28,046 bases of DNA, taken from contig CAJUEK010000032.1 in assembly GCA_910585445.1 (NCBI GenBank), positions 1 through 28,046 of the forward strand, in the 5' to 3' direction. The position numbers and the translations under genes were made by a program. The DNA is from an uncultured Bacteroidales bacterium (lineage in GTDB: Bacteria; Bacteroidota; Bacteroidia; Bacteroidales; UBA932). The notes below the pieces were generated by a model that had not been told where the DNA came from, ran no database searches, and worked only from the letters and a program-made list of their open reading frames with translations. The stretch's first letter is position 1. Each line of letters starts with the position of its first letter. Positions 8,107 to 15,857 of this stretch are shown here, one piece after another.

Positions 8107-8114
8107 TATATTTG
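8107..8114 (+). promoter_or_regulatory. Candidate -7 promoter element upstream of the 71-codon ORF
   Basis: TATATTTG is an exact match to the Bacteroidota -7 consensus TAnnTTTG, in an AT-rich gap (8063-8232) between two plus-strand genes. No good TTG-type -33 element sits 19 to 21 bases upstream, so the call is weak. A second possibility is TAGAGTTTG at 8161-8169 with TTTG at 8135-8138. Confidence 0.35.
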
Positions 8115-8232
8115 GCATCACAAAATTTACAAAATTTGTGTAGAAATATTACAAAAATTGTAGAGTTTGGCCCACGGTTTGAAAAAGAGGTAGGCATAAG
8201 ACAAATTATAAACGAATAAAACCTACAAGACC

Positions 8233-8448
8233 ATGCGTACATTTATAGAGCAATACCTCCAGAACCCTGCAGAAGCCATAGCTTTGACATCAGGACGTGC
8301 CAATTCAACTGATTGGATGGATAACATCGATGACGAAATGATATACAGCCAGCTTTCCTCTCCGGAATTCCGCCTGTATGAGGAAATAATATTCTGCAAT
8401 GCTGCTGAGGATGCTCCTCGCGCAAACCATTATTCACATGTCGCATAA
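8233..8448 (+). CDS. Hypothetical 71-residue acidic protein
   Basis: I do not recognise this protein. ATG at 8233 follows an A-rich stretch (AAACGAATAAAACCTACAAG), typical of Bacteroidota translation starts. The product (MRTFIEQYLQNPAEAIAL...) looks cytosolic: no signal peptide or membrane segment, one Cys, many Asp/Glu, and a probable N-terminal amphipathic helix. An unrelated minus-strand frame of similar length overlaps it, so the coding call rests on context: a separate intergenic position, an upstream -7-like element and an A-rich leader. It could be a small regulatory or adaptor protein; no function is offered. Confidence 0.55.
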   Translation: MRTFIEQYLQNPAEAIALTSGRANSTDWMDNIDDEMIYSQLSSPEFRLYEEIIFCNAAEDAPRANHYSHVA

Positions 8449-8549
8449 TCTTGCACACTATATATTACACTATACATTTTGAATAAACCTGAAACCGGCC
8501 GGCAGGGATGTCCCGAGAATGAGGATGACAATGCCGCGCATGGTTTTAC

Positions 8550-8583
8550 GGAGACCGGACTGAAGTGATTCAAGCCGGCCTCC
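8550..8583. other. Compound hairpin in the gap after the 71-codon ORF
   Basis: GGAG-a-CCGG-ac-TGAA-gtga-TTCA-ag-CCGG-c-CTCC: three helices of four base pairs stacked with small symmetric internal mismatches and a GTGA loop. No T-tract follows on either strand. It may be a 3' structure of the small gene or part of a small RNA. The rest of 8449-8622 holds nothing else I could identify. Confidence 0.5.
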
Positions 8584-8622
8584 GGGTACAGGAACTTTTG
8601 CCAATTTGACATATAGAGAAAA

Positions 8623-8661
8623 AGAGTGCCCCGGCTGCCGTGACGGTGTCCGGGGCACTCT
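8623..8661 (-). terminator. Terminator of the sugar-utilization operon
   Basis: Perfect 12-bp stem AGAGTGCCCCGG (8623-8634) / CCGGGGCACTCT (8650-8661) with a 15-base loop. On the minus strand the stem is followed by TTTTCTC, giving an intrinsic terminator 25 bases past the stop of the last GH3 gene (8686). On the plus strand no T-tract follows, so it is mainly one-directional. Confidence 0.85.
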
Positions 8662-8685
8662 GTGCGTTATGAAAGGCATATGTCT

Positions 8686-11025
8686 TTATTTTCTGCTGAT
8701 GCTTTCAACCGGTTGTGCCGGTGCCATTGCCTTGTGTACTTTCTGTGACACCGCCTTGGCTACCTTATGGCTTGCGGTGCATTCTATCTTGTCTGAAGAA
8801 GAACAAACGTGCCACAGGTATGTTCCCTTGGCAAGCTCCCATAAAGAGGTCTTTTCATTGAATGAGGCCATGTCCATGACGTCCCATTCCATTCTTACCG
8901 TTTCACTCTCTCCCGGGGCTATGATGCCGGTCTTGCAGAAGGCCTTAAGCTCCTTGGCAGGCTTTTCGAGTTTGCCCTGAGGTGCCGCCACAAACAGTTC
9001 GACTACATTCTTGCCGGCCCTCTTGCCTGTGTTGGTAACCTTTACCTCAATTGAGCATTTGCCGTCTTTAATTTCCGAACTTGCAATCGAATATGCGAAA
9101 TCTGTATATGAGAGTCCGAATCCGAACGGGAATGAGACTGCTTTGCCGAATGTGTCGAAATACCTGTATCCGACGTATATGCCTTCCTCATAGATTGTGT
9201 AGTCCACATTGCGTACAGGTTCTTTTTCCTGGGCCTCTTCCTTCATTCCGAACAAGGCCGAGAAGTCCATTATCGGCTCGATGTCATGAGGGAAGTTCTT
9301 GTCGGCAGGGGCGTCTCCGTAGTTGGCAGCGAATGTCACTGGAAGCTTTCCTGAAGGGTTCACCTTGCCGCTGAGCACGTCAGTGATGCTGTTTCCTATC
9401 TGTTCGCCTCCCTGGAAAGAGCAGAGTATCGCGTCAACCTCATCTTTCCATGACTCGGTCTCTATGGCGCAGCTTACATTCAGAATGGCCACGACTTTCT
9501 TTCCCGCTGCATGGTATGCGCTGCTGACGGCCTTCAGGGTCTCTTTCTCTCCGTCTGTAAGATAGAATTGCCTTGACATCAGGTCGGAAGCCTCTCCCAT
9601 TTTACGTCCGAAAGTGATGATTGCCACCTCGTTCCTGGCTGCGGCATCTGCCAGCTGCTGCGGGTCAAGCTTCATCTCGTCAGGCCTCTGGAGCGGCACA
9701 AGGGCGAAAGGCGGCTTGCCGTGAGGGAAAATCCTGCGTGTCTCCGCCTGGATATGTCCGCTGTATGATTTCAGTACGGCCTTGTCAACCGCATATCCTC
9801 CGTTTCTCAGTCCCTCTACCAATGATACGGTGAACGGGCTGATGTTCATTCCGCCGAATCCCATTCCTCCTGAGATGATATCGTATGAAGCTATTCCGTA
9901 AAGCGCTACATTCCTTACGTTTGCCTGGAACGGCAGGGCGCCGTTGTTCTGCAGGAGCACAGCACCTTCTGCTCCTATTTCCCTTGCAGCGGCTGCATGG
10001 GCCTTGAGGTCAGGTGAGTTTGTGATTTCACGTCCGTTGAATGTGAGTGAGCGGCATACGAGCCTGAGTACTTCGCGCACATTGGCGTTGAGGGTCTCCT
10101 CCGGAAGGTTGCCGTTCTGCACGGCCTCGAGAATTGCCTTGTATTGCCTTTCCTGGCCGGGCTGCATCATGTTGTTTCCGCATTTCATGGATTGTACGGC
10201 ATCCTTTCCGGCATTCCAGTCTGACATCACGACTCCGTCATATCCCCATTCGTCGCGGAGAATCACGGTGTTGAGGTCACGGCTTTCCGGAGTGTATGTG
10301 CCGTTCACTATGCCGTATGAAGTCATTATGGTATATGGCTTACCTTCCTTTATCGCCAGCTCGAAGCTCTTGAGATAAAGCTCGCGGAGAGCCCTTTCAC
10401 TCACGCGTGCGTCATTTCCGGTACGGTTGGTCTCCTGGTTGTTCGCTACAAAATGCTTTACGCAGGCACCTGCACCCGTGTCTTGCAGGCCGAGTACATA
10501 AGATGCCGCCATCTTGCCTCCGAGGACAGGGTCTTCAGAGTAATATTCGTGTGCGCGTCCTCCCAGCGGGTTCCTTACAAGGTTAAGTCCAGGCGCAAGG
10601 AGCACGTCAAGACCGTAGTCGCGCACTTCTTCACCCAGTCCTTTTCCCATAAGTCCGGCCATGTCGCGGTTCCATGTGGCCGCAAGGGTCAATGAGGTCG
10701 GATACTCTGTGGTGTAGTAAGTTTTGCTGTCAAATTCTCTTCTTGCGCTCATCCAGAGCTGGTGAGGGCCGTCCGCAAGATATACGGCAGGTATGCCCAG
10801 GCGTTCTATCGGATAGGTGCTGCCGGCTGTTCCGGGGAATTGTGAGTCCGGGCCTGCCATACCTGTTCCGAGGACCATGTGGACTTTCTCTTCCACAGTC
10901 ATTGCGCCTATCACTTCGTCTATGTTCTCCTCCCCATGAAGACGTACCTGTGCGGAGGATGTGAATGCCGGCACTGAGGCCAGGATGGCCGTGACGGCTG
11001 TCAGCATAAGTTTCTTATTGATCAT
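8686..11025 (-). CDS. GH3 family beta-glucosidase, secreted (second GH3 of the locus)
   Basis: Retaining exo-glycosidase that removes terminal beta-linked sugars, most often glucose, from oligosaccharides or glycosides. Its 779 residues follow the common GH3 layout: TIM-like domain, alpha/beta sandwich, C-terminal fibronectin-III-like domain (about 650-745). The nucleophile is D269 in GVVMSDW. The likely acid/base is E478 in GRKMGEASD, which is less canonical than the GRTSGEFLDR of the paralogue upstream. The KHFVANNQETNR motif is also present. The signal peptide MINKKLMLTAVTAILASVPA ends near SSA-Q without a lipobox Cys, so the enzyme is predicted soluble in the periplasm, unlike its lipoprotein paralogue. 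It starts 12 bases after the esterase gene and is the last gene before the terminator. Glucosidase versus xylosidase specificity cannot be read from sequence here. Confidence 0.93.
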   Translation of the reverse strand: MINKKLMLTAVTAILASVPAFTSSAQVRLHGEENIDEVIGAMTVEEKVHMVLGTGMAGPDSQFPGTAGSTYPIERLGIPAVYLADGPHQLWMSARREFDSKTYYTTEYPTSLTLAATWNRDMAGLMGKGLGEEVRDYGLDVLLAPGLNLVRNPLGGRAHEYYSEDPVLGGKMAASYVLGLQDTGAGACVKHFVANNQETNRTGNDARVSERALRELYLKSFELAIKEGKPYTIMTSYGIVNGTYTPESRDLNTVILRDEWGYDGVVMSDWNAGKDAVQSMKCGNNMMQPGQERQYKAILEAVQNGNLPEETLNANVREVLRLVCRSLTFNGREITNSPDLKAHAAAAREIGAEGAVLLQNNGALPFQANVRNVALYGIASYDIISGGMGFGGMNISPFTVSLVEGLRNGGYAVDKAVLKSYSGHIQAETRRIFPHGKPPFALVPLQRPDEMKLDPQQLADAAARNEVAIITFGRKMGEASDLMSRQFYLTDGEKETLKAVSSAYHAAGKKVVAILNVSCAIETESWKDEVDAILCSFQGGEQIGNSITDVLSGKVNPSGKLPVTFAANYGDAPADKNFPHDIEPIMDFSALFGMKEEAQEKEPVRNVDYTIYEEGIYVGYRYFDTFGKAVSFPFGFGLSYTDFAYSIASSEIKDGKCSIEVKVTNTGKRAGKNVVELFVAAPQGKLEKPAKELKAFCKTGIIAPGESETVRMEWDVMDMASFNEKTSLWELAKGTYLWHVCSSSDKIECTASHKVAKAVSQKVHKAMAPAQPVESISRK

Positions 11026-11037
11026 TGTATTTTGGTT

Positions 11038-12210
11038 TTAGAATATTCCGTTGAGTTTGCGGAGAATTTTAGGTGCGCACTCTTCCCAGAACCTGGAGTC
11101 ATGTGCGCCTCTGCGTGTTATGTATTCGTATTGGATTCCGGCTGCGTCAAGTTCTTTCACGAAACTCTCGTTCTGTTGGAAGAGCTGGTCTTCCGTGCCC
11201 ATTTCCATCACAAGTTCCGGAAGGTCTTTCGGGGACTTGAAGAATGAGCTGAGCGCAGGAGTGGTGGGTGTTCCGGAGCCGTAGCATGCCGCGGAGCATG
11301 CATATACGCAGCAGAACATCTCAGGGTGCGACATGCCGTAGTAAAGCGAGCCGTAGCCTCCCATGGAAAGTCCTGCGATGGCCCTGTTTCCGCGGCCTGC
11401 CTTCACTTTGTATGTGCTTTCGATATGAGGGATGAATTCGTCAAAGAAGTATGTCCTGAAATTTATTCCTGCCATGTGCCCGTCACAATAGAAGGAGTCG
11501 AACGCATTTGGGGACACGATTATCATTTCCTTGCCTGAGGCGTTCTCATTATGGGCTGCATATTCGTGAATCCTGTTGTGGTTGAACCAGTCGCTGTGCG
11601 TGCCCCACATTCCGTGCAGGATGTACAATACCGGAAACTCCTTGACTCCGTCATAGCTTCCCGGCAGATAGACCGAGTACAGCATTTCCTGTCTGATAAC
11701 CTTGCTCTGGAGTTTCAGACCGCTTGTGAAGCCGGCATTTTCGTCCTTTGGCATCTTGTCAAGCTGCTGCTTGTCGAAGTATATGTTCTTGTCTTTTGTC
11801 GAAGCTGTTATCTCAAGACCGGGACTTTGCAATGCGAGGGACAGGCTGTAGCTGTCATTTTTCCTTGTGACGGTCAGATTGCCGGACTCTATCTCCCTGA
11901 GCTGGCCGCCCACATCGGCGGTTGCTGTGAAATCCCTGTTTCCGATATTGTCCTGGACAAGGGAATATCTTCCGCCTTCGAGGTATGTGACCGTGCTTCC
12001 TGCCGTAATTCCGATGGAGTTGCCGGATTTGTCGGACAGTCTGAGGCTTATGAGATGCAGGTTCTCTCCTTTGGAGCTTATGTCTGTTATTTCAACAAGG
12101 TTGGCATCCATATGCATGCTTTCCGGTCCTGTCGCCGGCTTCTCGCCCTGGCATCCGCCAAGAAGCGCAAGAACTGACACCAGCAGTGCCATTGTGCTTT
12201 TTCTGTTCAT
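11038..12210 (-). CDS. Esterase-family lipoprotein (CE1-like, alpha/beta hydrolase)
   Basis: Probably removes acyl groups (acetyl, feruloyl or similar) from a glycan or glycoside. The 390 residues begin with a lipoprotein signal (MNRKSTMALLVSVLALLGGC, lipid Cys at 20). Residues about 25-145 form a beta-rich domain I do not recognise, with strands such as NLHLISLRLSDKSG. The esterase domain follows from about 155: YSVYLPGSYDG, LYILHGMWG, the nucleophile S282 in AIAGLSMGGYGS and a C-terminal His (H370 in RRGAHDSRFW). The catalytic acid is probably D in MGTEDQ. It lies between two GH3 genes: 12 bases before the downstream one and 88 bases after the upstream one, with a stem-loop in that larger gap. 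The same core, with a different N-terminal domain, is found in the esterase at 14610-15806. Confidence 0.88.
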   Translation of the reverse strand: MNRKSTMALLVSVLALLGGCQGEKPATGPESMHMDANLVEITDISSKGENLHLISLRLSDKSGNSIGITAGSTVTYLEGGRYSLVQDNIGNRDFTATADVGGQLREIESGNLTVTRKNDSYSLSLALQSPGLEITASTKDKNIYFDKQQLDKMPKDENAGFTSGLKLQSKVIRQEMLYSVYLPGSYDGVKEFPVLYILHGMWGTHSDWFNHNRIHEYAAHNENASGKEMIIVSPNAFDSFYCDGHMAGINFRTYFFDEFIPHIESTYKVKAGRGNRAIAGLSMGGYGSLYYGMSHPEMFCCVYACSAACYGSGTPTTPALSSFFKSPKDLPELVMEMGTEDQLFQQNESFVKELDAAGIQYEYITRRGAHDSRFWEECAPKILRKLNGIF

Positions 12211-12225
12211 ATCCGTAAAACTTTT

Positions 12226-12262
12226 AGAAGCTGTCCGGAACCTGATAGTCTGGACAGCTTCT
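12226..12262 (-). other. Intergenic stem-loop between GH3 and esterase genes
   Basis: Perfect 11-bp inverted repeat AGAAGCTGTCC (12226-12236) / GGACAGCTTCT (12252-12262), loop of 15 bases. On the minus strand AAAAGTTTT follows, so a T-tract is present only after a five-base delay; this is a poor terminator but a good candidate for mRNA processing, stabilisation or partial termination. Confidence 0.6.
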
Positions 12263-12298
12263 TATAGTCATTGTGTCCTTTTGTCGGAAGGGCTTATG

Positions 12299-14608
12299 TT
12301 ACAGGGCCTGGCTGACCTTGATGACAGAGGGCTTGATTTCGGTTTCAAGCGTTGCCCTTATGTCACGTGAGGATGCTCCGGCCTGGAAAATGTAATTTCC
12401 GCCTTCGACTTTCCATGCGTTCTGCGACTCGTCGAATAACGCGAGGTCTGCATCTGCCACGGTGAGGGTGATTGTCTGCGACTCTCCCGGCTTCAGCTCG
12501 CGTGTCTTGGCAAACGCCTTGAGTTCGCGTACAGGCTTGTCCATTGTGCCAGCAGGTGCTGAGACATAGAGCTGGACTGCTTCCTTGCCGGCGAATTTTC
12601 CGGTGTTGGTGACAGTTACAGCCATCTTGGTAGTGCCTGCGGAATGTGAAATGGCAGGGCTTCCGTACTCGAATTCAGTATAGGACAGGCCGTATCCGAA
12701 AGGATATGATACCTCTATTCCTGCCTTGTCAAACCAGCGGTAGCCGACATAGATGCCTTCCTCATATTCCGTATAGTCCACATTGCGCACTTTCTCGCCC
12801 TTGTCAGCGTCAAGCGTCTTGCCGAACATGCCGAACTCAAGATCAACAGGGAAGTTCTTTGAGGACGCGTGGTCCTTGTAGGCCACTGGGAATGTCATTG
12901 TAAGCTTTCCGGAAGGGGACGCATTGCCTTTGAGCACGTCAGCGACACTGTTTCCTCCCTCTTGTCCTGCCTGCCATGCGCAAAGGATGGCGTCAGGAAT
13001 GCCTTTCCATGAAGCCGTCTCAATGACGCCGCCTATGTTGAGCACGACAACGGCCTTCTTTCCTGCCGCATGGAACGCCTTGCATACCTCACGGATAAGC
13101 TCCTGCTCTTTTGCGGTGAGTGAGAAGTCAGACACTTTCCTGTCCAGGAATTCTCCGGATGTGCGGCCTATGGTTATGATTGCCGCGTCATTCGCGGAAA
13201 CGGATGATGCAAGCTCCGCCTTTGACGGCACTATTTCTCCGGCGCGGTTCTTAGGCATGAACATGGCCATAGGATTGTCGCTCTTCGGATTGAGCCTTTC
13301 TGTTTCTTCCGCTATATACTTGAGATACATCTTCTCAAGGGACTTGTCCACTTTGTAGCCCGCATTGGACAGGCCTTCCTGAAGTGACACCGTGTATGCG
13401 CGGTTCACATTGCCTGAACCTGTACCTCCTGCGATGAAATCGTAAGATGTGGTTCCGTAGAGGGCCACGTTCTTTATCTCGGATGAGAACGGAAGCACGC
13501 CGTCATTTTTCAGGAGCACCATTCCCTCTGTCGCAGACTGCCTTGTCACCTTGGCATGTGCCTTGAGGTCCGGATTGTTGCTGTATTCGTATCCCTTGAA
13601 CCTTGGAGAAAGCATTATCAGCTCAAGTATCCTCTTGACATTGCGGTCGAGGACTGCCTCGTCGAGAGTTCCGTCCTGAACTCCTTTCACGATGGCTTCG
13701 AACTGTCCGTCACGTCCGGGCTGGAGCATGTCATTGCCTGCTTCCATCTGGGCGCACGCGTCCTTTCCTCCGAACCAGTCGGTCATCACCATGCCCTTGA
13801 AGCCCCAGTCTCCGCGAAGAACAGTCGTGAGAAGGTCCTTGCTCTCTGATGTATAGACTCCATTGAGGTAGTTGTATGATGACATCACTGTCCATGGCTG
13901 TGACTCTTTCACGGCTATCTCGAAGCCCTTGAGATAGATTTCGCGCAGCGCCCTCTTGCTTATCAGGGCGTCATTGCCCATGCGGTTGGTCTCCTGGTTG
14001 TTTGCCGCGAAATGTTTGATTGAGGTGCCGACCCCGTTTTTCTGGACTCCGTTAACGTATGCGGCCGCAATCTTTCCGCTTACTACAGGGTCTTCCGAAT
14101 AATATTCGAAGTTCCTTCCGCAAAGAGGGTTCCTGTGTATGTTGAGCGCAGGGGCGAGAAGCACGTCTGCACCATATTCAAGCACTTCTTCTCCGATTGC
14201 ATTGCCGACCTGCTCCACCAGCTCCTGGTTCCATGTGGATGCAAGGAGAGTCCCGATAGGGAAGTGAGTGCAATAGTAGGTGGCTTCGTCCCCTTCGCGC
14301 ACCGGATTGATGCGCAGTCCTGCAGGGCCGTCTGCGAGAACTATTGCGGGTATGCCCAGGCGCGGAATCGGATATGTGGTTCCGGCTGCTCCCGGTACGA
14401 GGTTCCTGGTCTCTCCGATGACAGGGGCGTCTCCGCTTGTTCCAGCCATGCCGGTTCCGATGACAAGATGGGCCTTCTCCTCGAGGGTCATGGCTCCGAT
14501 TACCTTGTCGATGGATGCCTTTCCGAGCTGCGGGTCTCCTTTTGGACCGCATGACAGCATTGCCGCTGCCGACAATGCCATCAATGCTGTTTTCATTATC
14601 ATGTCCAT
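12299..14608 (-). CDS. GH3 family beta-glucosidase lipoprotein (first GH3 of the locus)
   Basis: Retaining exo-glycosidase, paralogue of the enzyme at 8686-11025. ATG at 14608 is chosen: it lies one base past the stop of the upstream esterase gene and opens a lipoprotein signal MDMIMKTALMALSAAAMLSC (lipid Cys at 20). Met codons at 14602 and 14596 are alternatives, and the 68 extra residues possible from 14812 overlap the esterase and look non-coding. The product has 769 residues. The nucleophile is D277 in GMVMTDWFGGKDA and the acid/base is E486 in GRTSGEFLDR, both canonical. KHFAANNQETNRMGNDA and the C-terminal fibronectin-III-like domain with EEGIYVGYRWFDKAG are shared with the paralogue. 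Predicted anchored to a membrane by lipid, perhaps at the cell surface. Confidence 0.92.
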   Translation of the reverse strand: MDMIMKTALMALSAAAMLSCGPKGDPQLGKASIDKVIGAMTLEEKAHLVIGTGMAGTSGDAPVIGETRNLVPGAAGTTYPIPRLGIPAIVLADGPAGLRINPVREGDEATYYCTHFPIGTLLASTWNQELVEQVGNAIGEEVLEYGADVLLAPALNIHRNPLCGRNFEYYSEDPVVSGKIAAAYVNGVQKNGVGTSIKHFAANNQETNRMGNDALISKRALREIYLKGFEIAVKESQPWTVMSSYNYLNGVYTSESKDLLTTVLRGDWGFKGMVMTDWFGGKDACAQMEAGNDMLQPGRDGQFEAIVKGVQDGTLDEAVLDRNVKRILELIMLSPRFKGYEYSNNPDLKAHAKVTRQSATEGMVLLKNDGVLPFSSEIKNVALYGTTSYDFIAGGTGSGNVNRAYTVSLQEGLSNAGYKVDKSLEKMYLKYIAEETERLNPKSDNPMAMFMPKNRAGEIVPSKAELASSVSANDAAIITIGRTSGEFLDRKVSDFSLTAKEQELIREVCKAFHAAGKKAVVVLNIGGVIETASWKGIPDAILCAWQAGQEGGNSVADVLKGNASPSGKLTMTFPVAYKDHASSKNFPVDLEFGMFGKTLDADKGEKVRNVDYTEYEEGIYVGYRWFDKAGIEVSYPFGYGLSYTEFEYGSPAISHSAGTTKMAVTVTNTGKFAGKEAVQLYVSAPAGTMDKPVRELKAFAKTRELKPGESQTITLTVADADLALFDESQNAWKVEGGNYIFQAGASSRDIRATLETEIKPSVIKVSQAL

Positions 14609-14609
14609 A

Positions 14610-15806
14610 CTACTTGAAGAGCATAGGTACGAATTCGGTGAGGTAGATTCTCCAGTTCTTCCAGATGTGTCCCTCTCCTGTCTCGTAGTATTCATACTCA
14701 TAGCCCTTGCTGTCAAGCAATGCGCGGTACTCGTTGTTTGCCTGATAGAGGAAGTCCTTGTCTCCGATGGCAATCCAATAAAGGGCAGGCTTCTTTGCGA
14801 ACTGTGCGGCAAGCTGCTCCTCTATGTTCTGATATACAGGTGACTTGGCGTCTTTGCCCGGCATTATTGCAGCTGAGAAAAGACCTACGTAGTTGAACAT
14901 GTCAGGATAGTATTTCGATATGTGCATAGAGTGGTAGCCGCCCATTGAAAGGCCTGCGATTGCCCTGTGCTTCTTGTCCTTATATACTCTCCAGTTGCTT
15001 TCAACGAATTTCACCACGTCAGGGAATGACATCTCGAACGCTCCGTCCATCATGCCGCGCTGCTGCATGCCAGGTATGCGCTCAAAGCCTTCCACGCTTT
15101 CACCAGGGGCAGCCTGCTCTCCTGCATTGCCGTTTGTCATTACGACAATCATCGGCTCGGCCTTGCCCTGTGCGATGAGGTTGTCAAGAATCTGTGCGGT
15201 CCTTCCGAGTGCAATCCATGCCTCCTCGTCACCGCCTGCGCCGTGGAGCAGGTAGAACACAGGATATTTCTTGCTCTTGTTCTGCTCGTAGCCGGCAGGA
15301 GTATAGACTGTGAGCCTGCGGTTCATCTTGAGTGACGGGCTTTCGTACCATACCCTTGTCACGCTTCCGTGCGGCACGTCATTCACCTTGTAAAGGTCTG
15401 CGCGTCCTCCTCCGATGATGAACACGTTGGTTACGGACGCCACATCGCGTATCATATATACGTTTGAAGGGTCACGCATCATAAGTCCGTCAACGACAAA
15501 TGAGTAGCTGTAAAGTTCCGGTGCGAGAGGTGCGGACGTGAACTCCCAAACTCCGTCCTTTTCAATGAGGTCGGCGAATCCCGGGCCGTCGAATGTTCCG
15601 AAAGGAGTCTCTATTTTCTGTGTAGGGAGGAAGTCTCCTGTAACCTGTACCTTAACTGCCTTAGGGGCACGGAGCCTGAATGTGACGCTGTTGTCCGGAT
15701 TGATTTCAGGTGATTTGATTTGTGAGCCTCCCCAAAGGGCCTGCTGTGCTGATGCGCAGATGCCGATGAGCATTGCTGCGGCTGCGATGATGAATTTCTT
15801 TGTCAT
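14610..15806 (-). CDS. Secreted esterase with N-terminal E-set domain (CE1-type, feruloyl-esterase-like)
   Basis: Probable acyl esterase on a plant-type substrate. The 398 residues carry a cleavable signal peptide (MTKKFIIAAAAMLIGICASA-QQ). An immunoglobulin-like E-set domain spans about 25-135 (VTFRLRAPKAVKVQVTGDF, SYSFVVDGLMMRDPSN), as in the esterase-N domains of Bacteroides and Prevotella CE1 feruloyl and acetyl esterases. The hydrolase domain follows: LTVYTPAGY, FYLLHGAGG, nucleophile S287 in AIAGLSMGGYHS, D in AIGDKDF and H380 in GEGHIWKNW. The stop overlaps almost directly with the start of the next GH3 gene (one base between), suggesting translational coupling. A GC-rich stem-loop separates it from the lipoprotein gene upstream. 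Feruloyl versus acetyl specificity cannot be decided by reading. Confidence 0.9.
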   Translation of the reverse strand: MTKKFIIAAAAMLIGICASAQQALWGGSQIKSPEINPDNSVTFRLRAPKAVKVQVTGDFLPTQKIETPFGTFDGPGFADLIEKDGVWEFTSAPLAPELYSYSFVVDGLMMRDPSNVYMIRDVASVTNVFIIGGGRADLYKVNDVPHGSVTRVWYESPSLKMNRRLTVYTPAGYEQNKSKKYPVFYLLHGAGGDEEAWIALGRTAQILDNLIAQGKAEPMIVVMTNGNAGEQAAPGESVEGFERIPGMQQRGMMDGAFEMSFPDVVKFVESNWRVYKDKKHRAIAGLSMGGYHSMHISKYYPDMFNYVGLFSAAIMPGKDAKSPVYQNIEEQLAAQFAKKPALYWIAIGDKDFLYQANNEYRALLDSKGYEYEYYETGEGHIWKNWRIYLTEFVPMLFK

Positions 15807-15822
15807 ATGTGTCTTGGTTTAT

Positions 15823-15850
15823 GGGCACCGGAAGCTGAGTCCCGGTGCCC
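15823..15850 (+). other. Intergenic stem-loop with a plus-strand T-tract, inside the minus-strand operon
   Basis: Perfect 9-bp stem GGGCACCGG (15823-15831) / CCGGTGCCC (15842-15850), loop of 10 bases. The plus strand continues CGGTTTTTT, giving a terminator-like signal in the direction opposite to the operon. The minus strand continues ATAAACC, with no T-tract, so the operon transcript should read through and carry a stable hairpin eight bases after the stop of the repeat lipoprotein gene. Confidence 0.65.
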
Positions 15851-15857
15851 CGGTTTT

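Noticed and set aside
14609..14812. Longer N-terminus for the first GH3, starting at 14812
   Set aside because: It would overlap the esterase 3' end by some 200 bases, is Ser/Thr/Arg-rich without a signal, and puts the lipoprotein signal in the middle of the protein.
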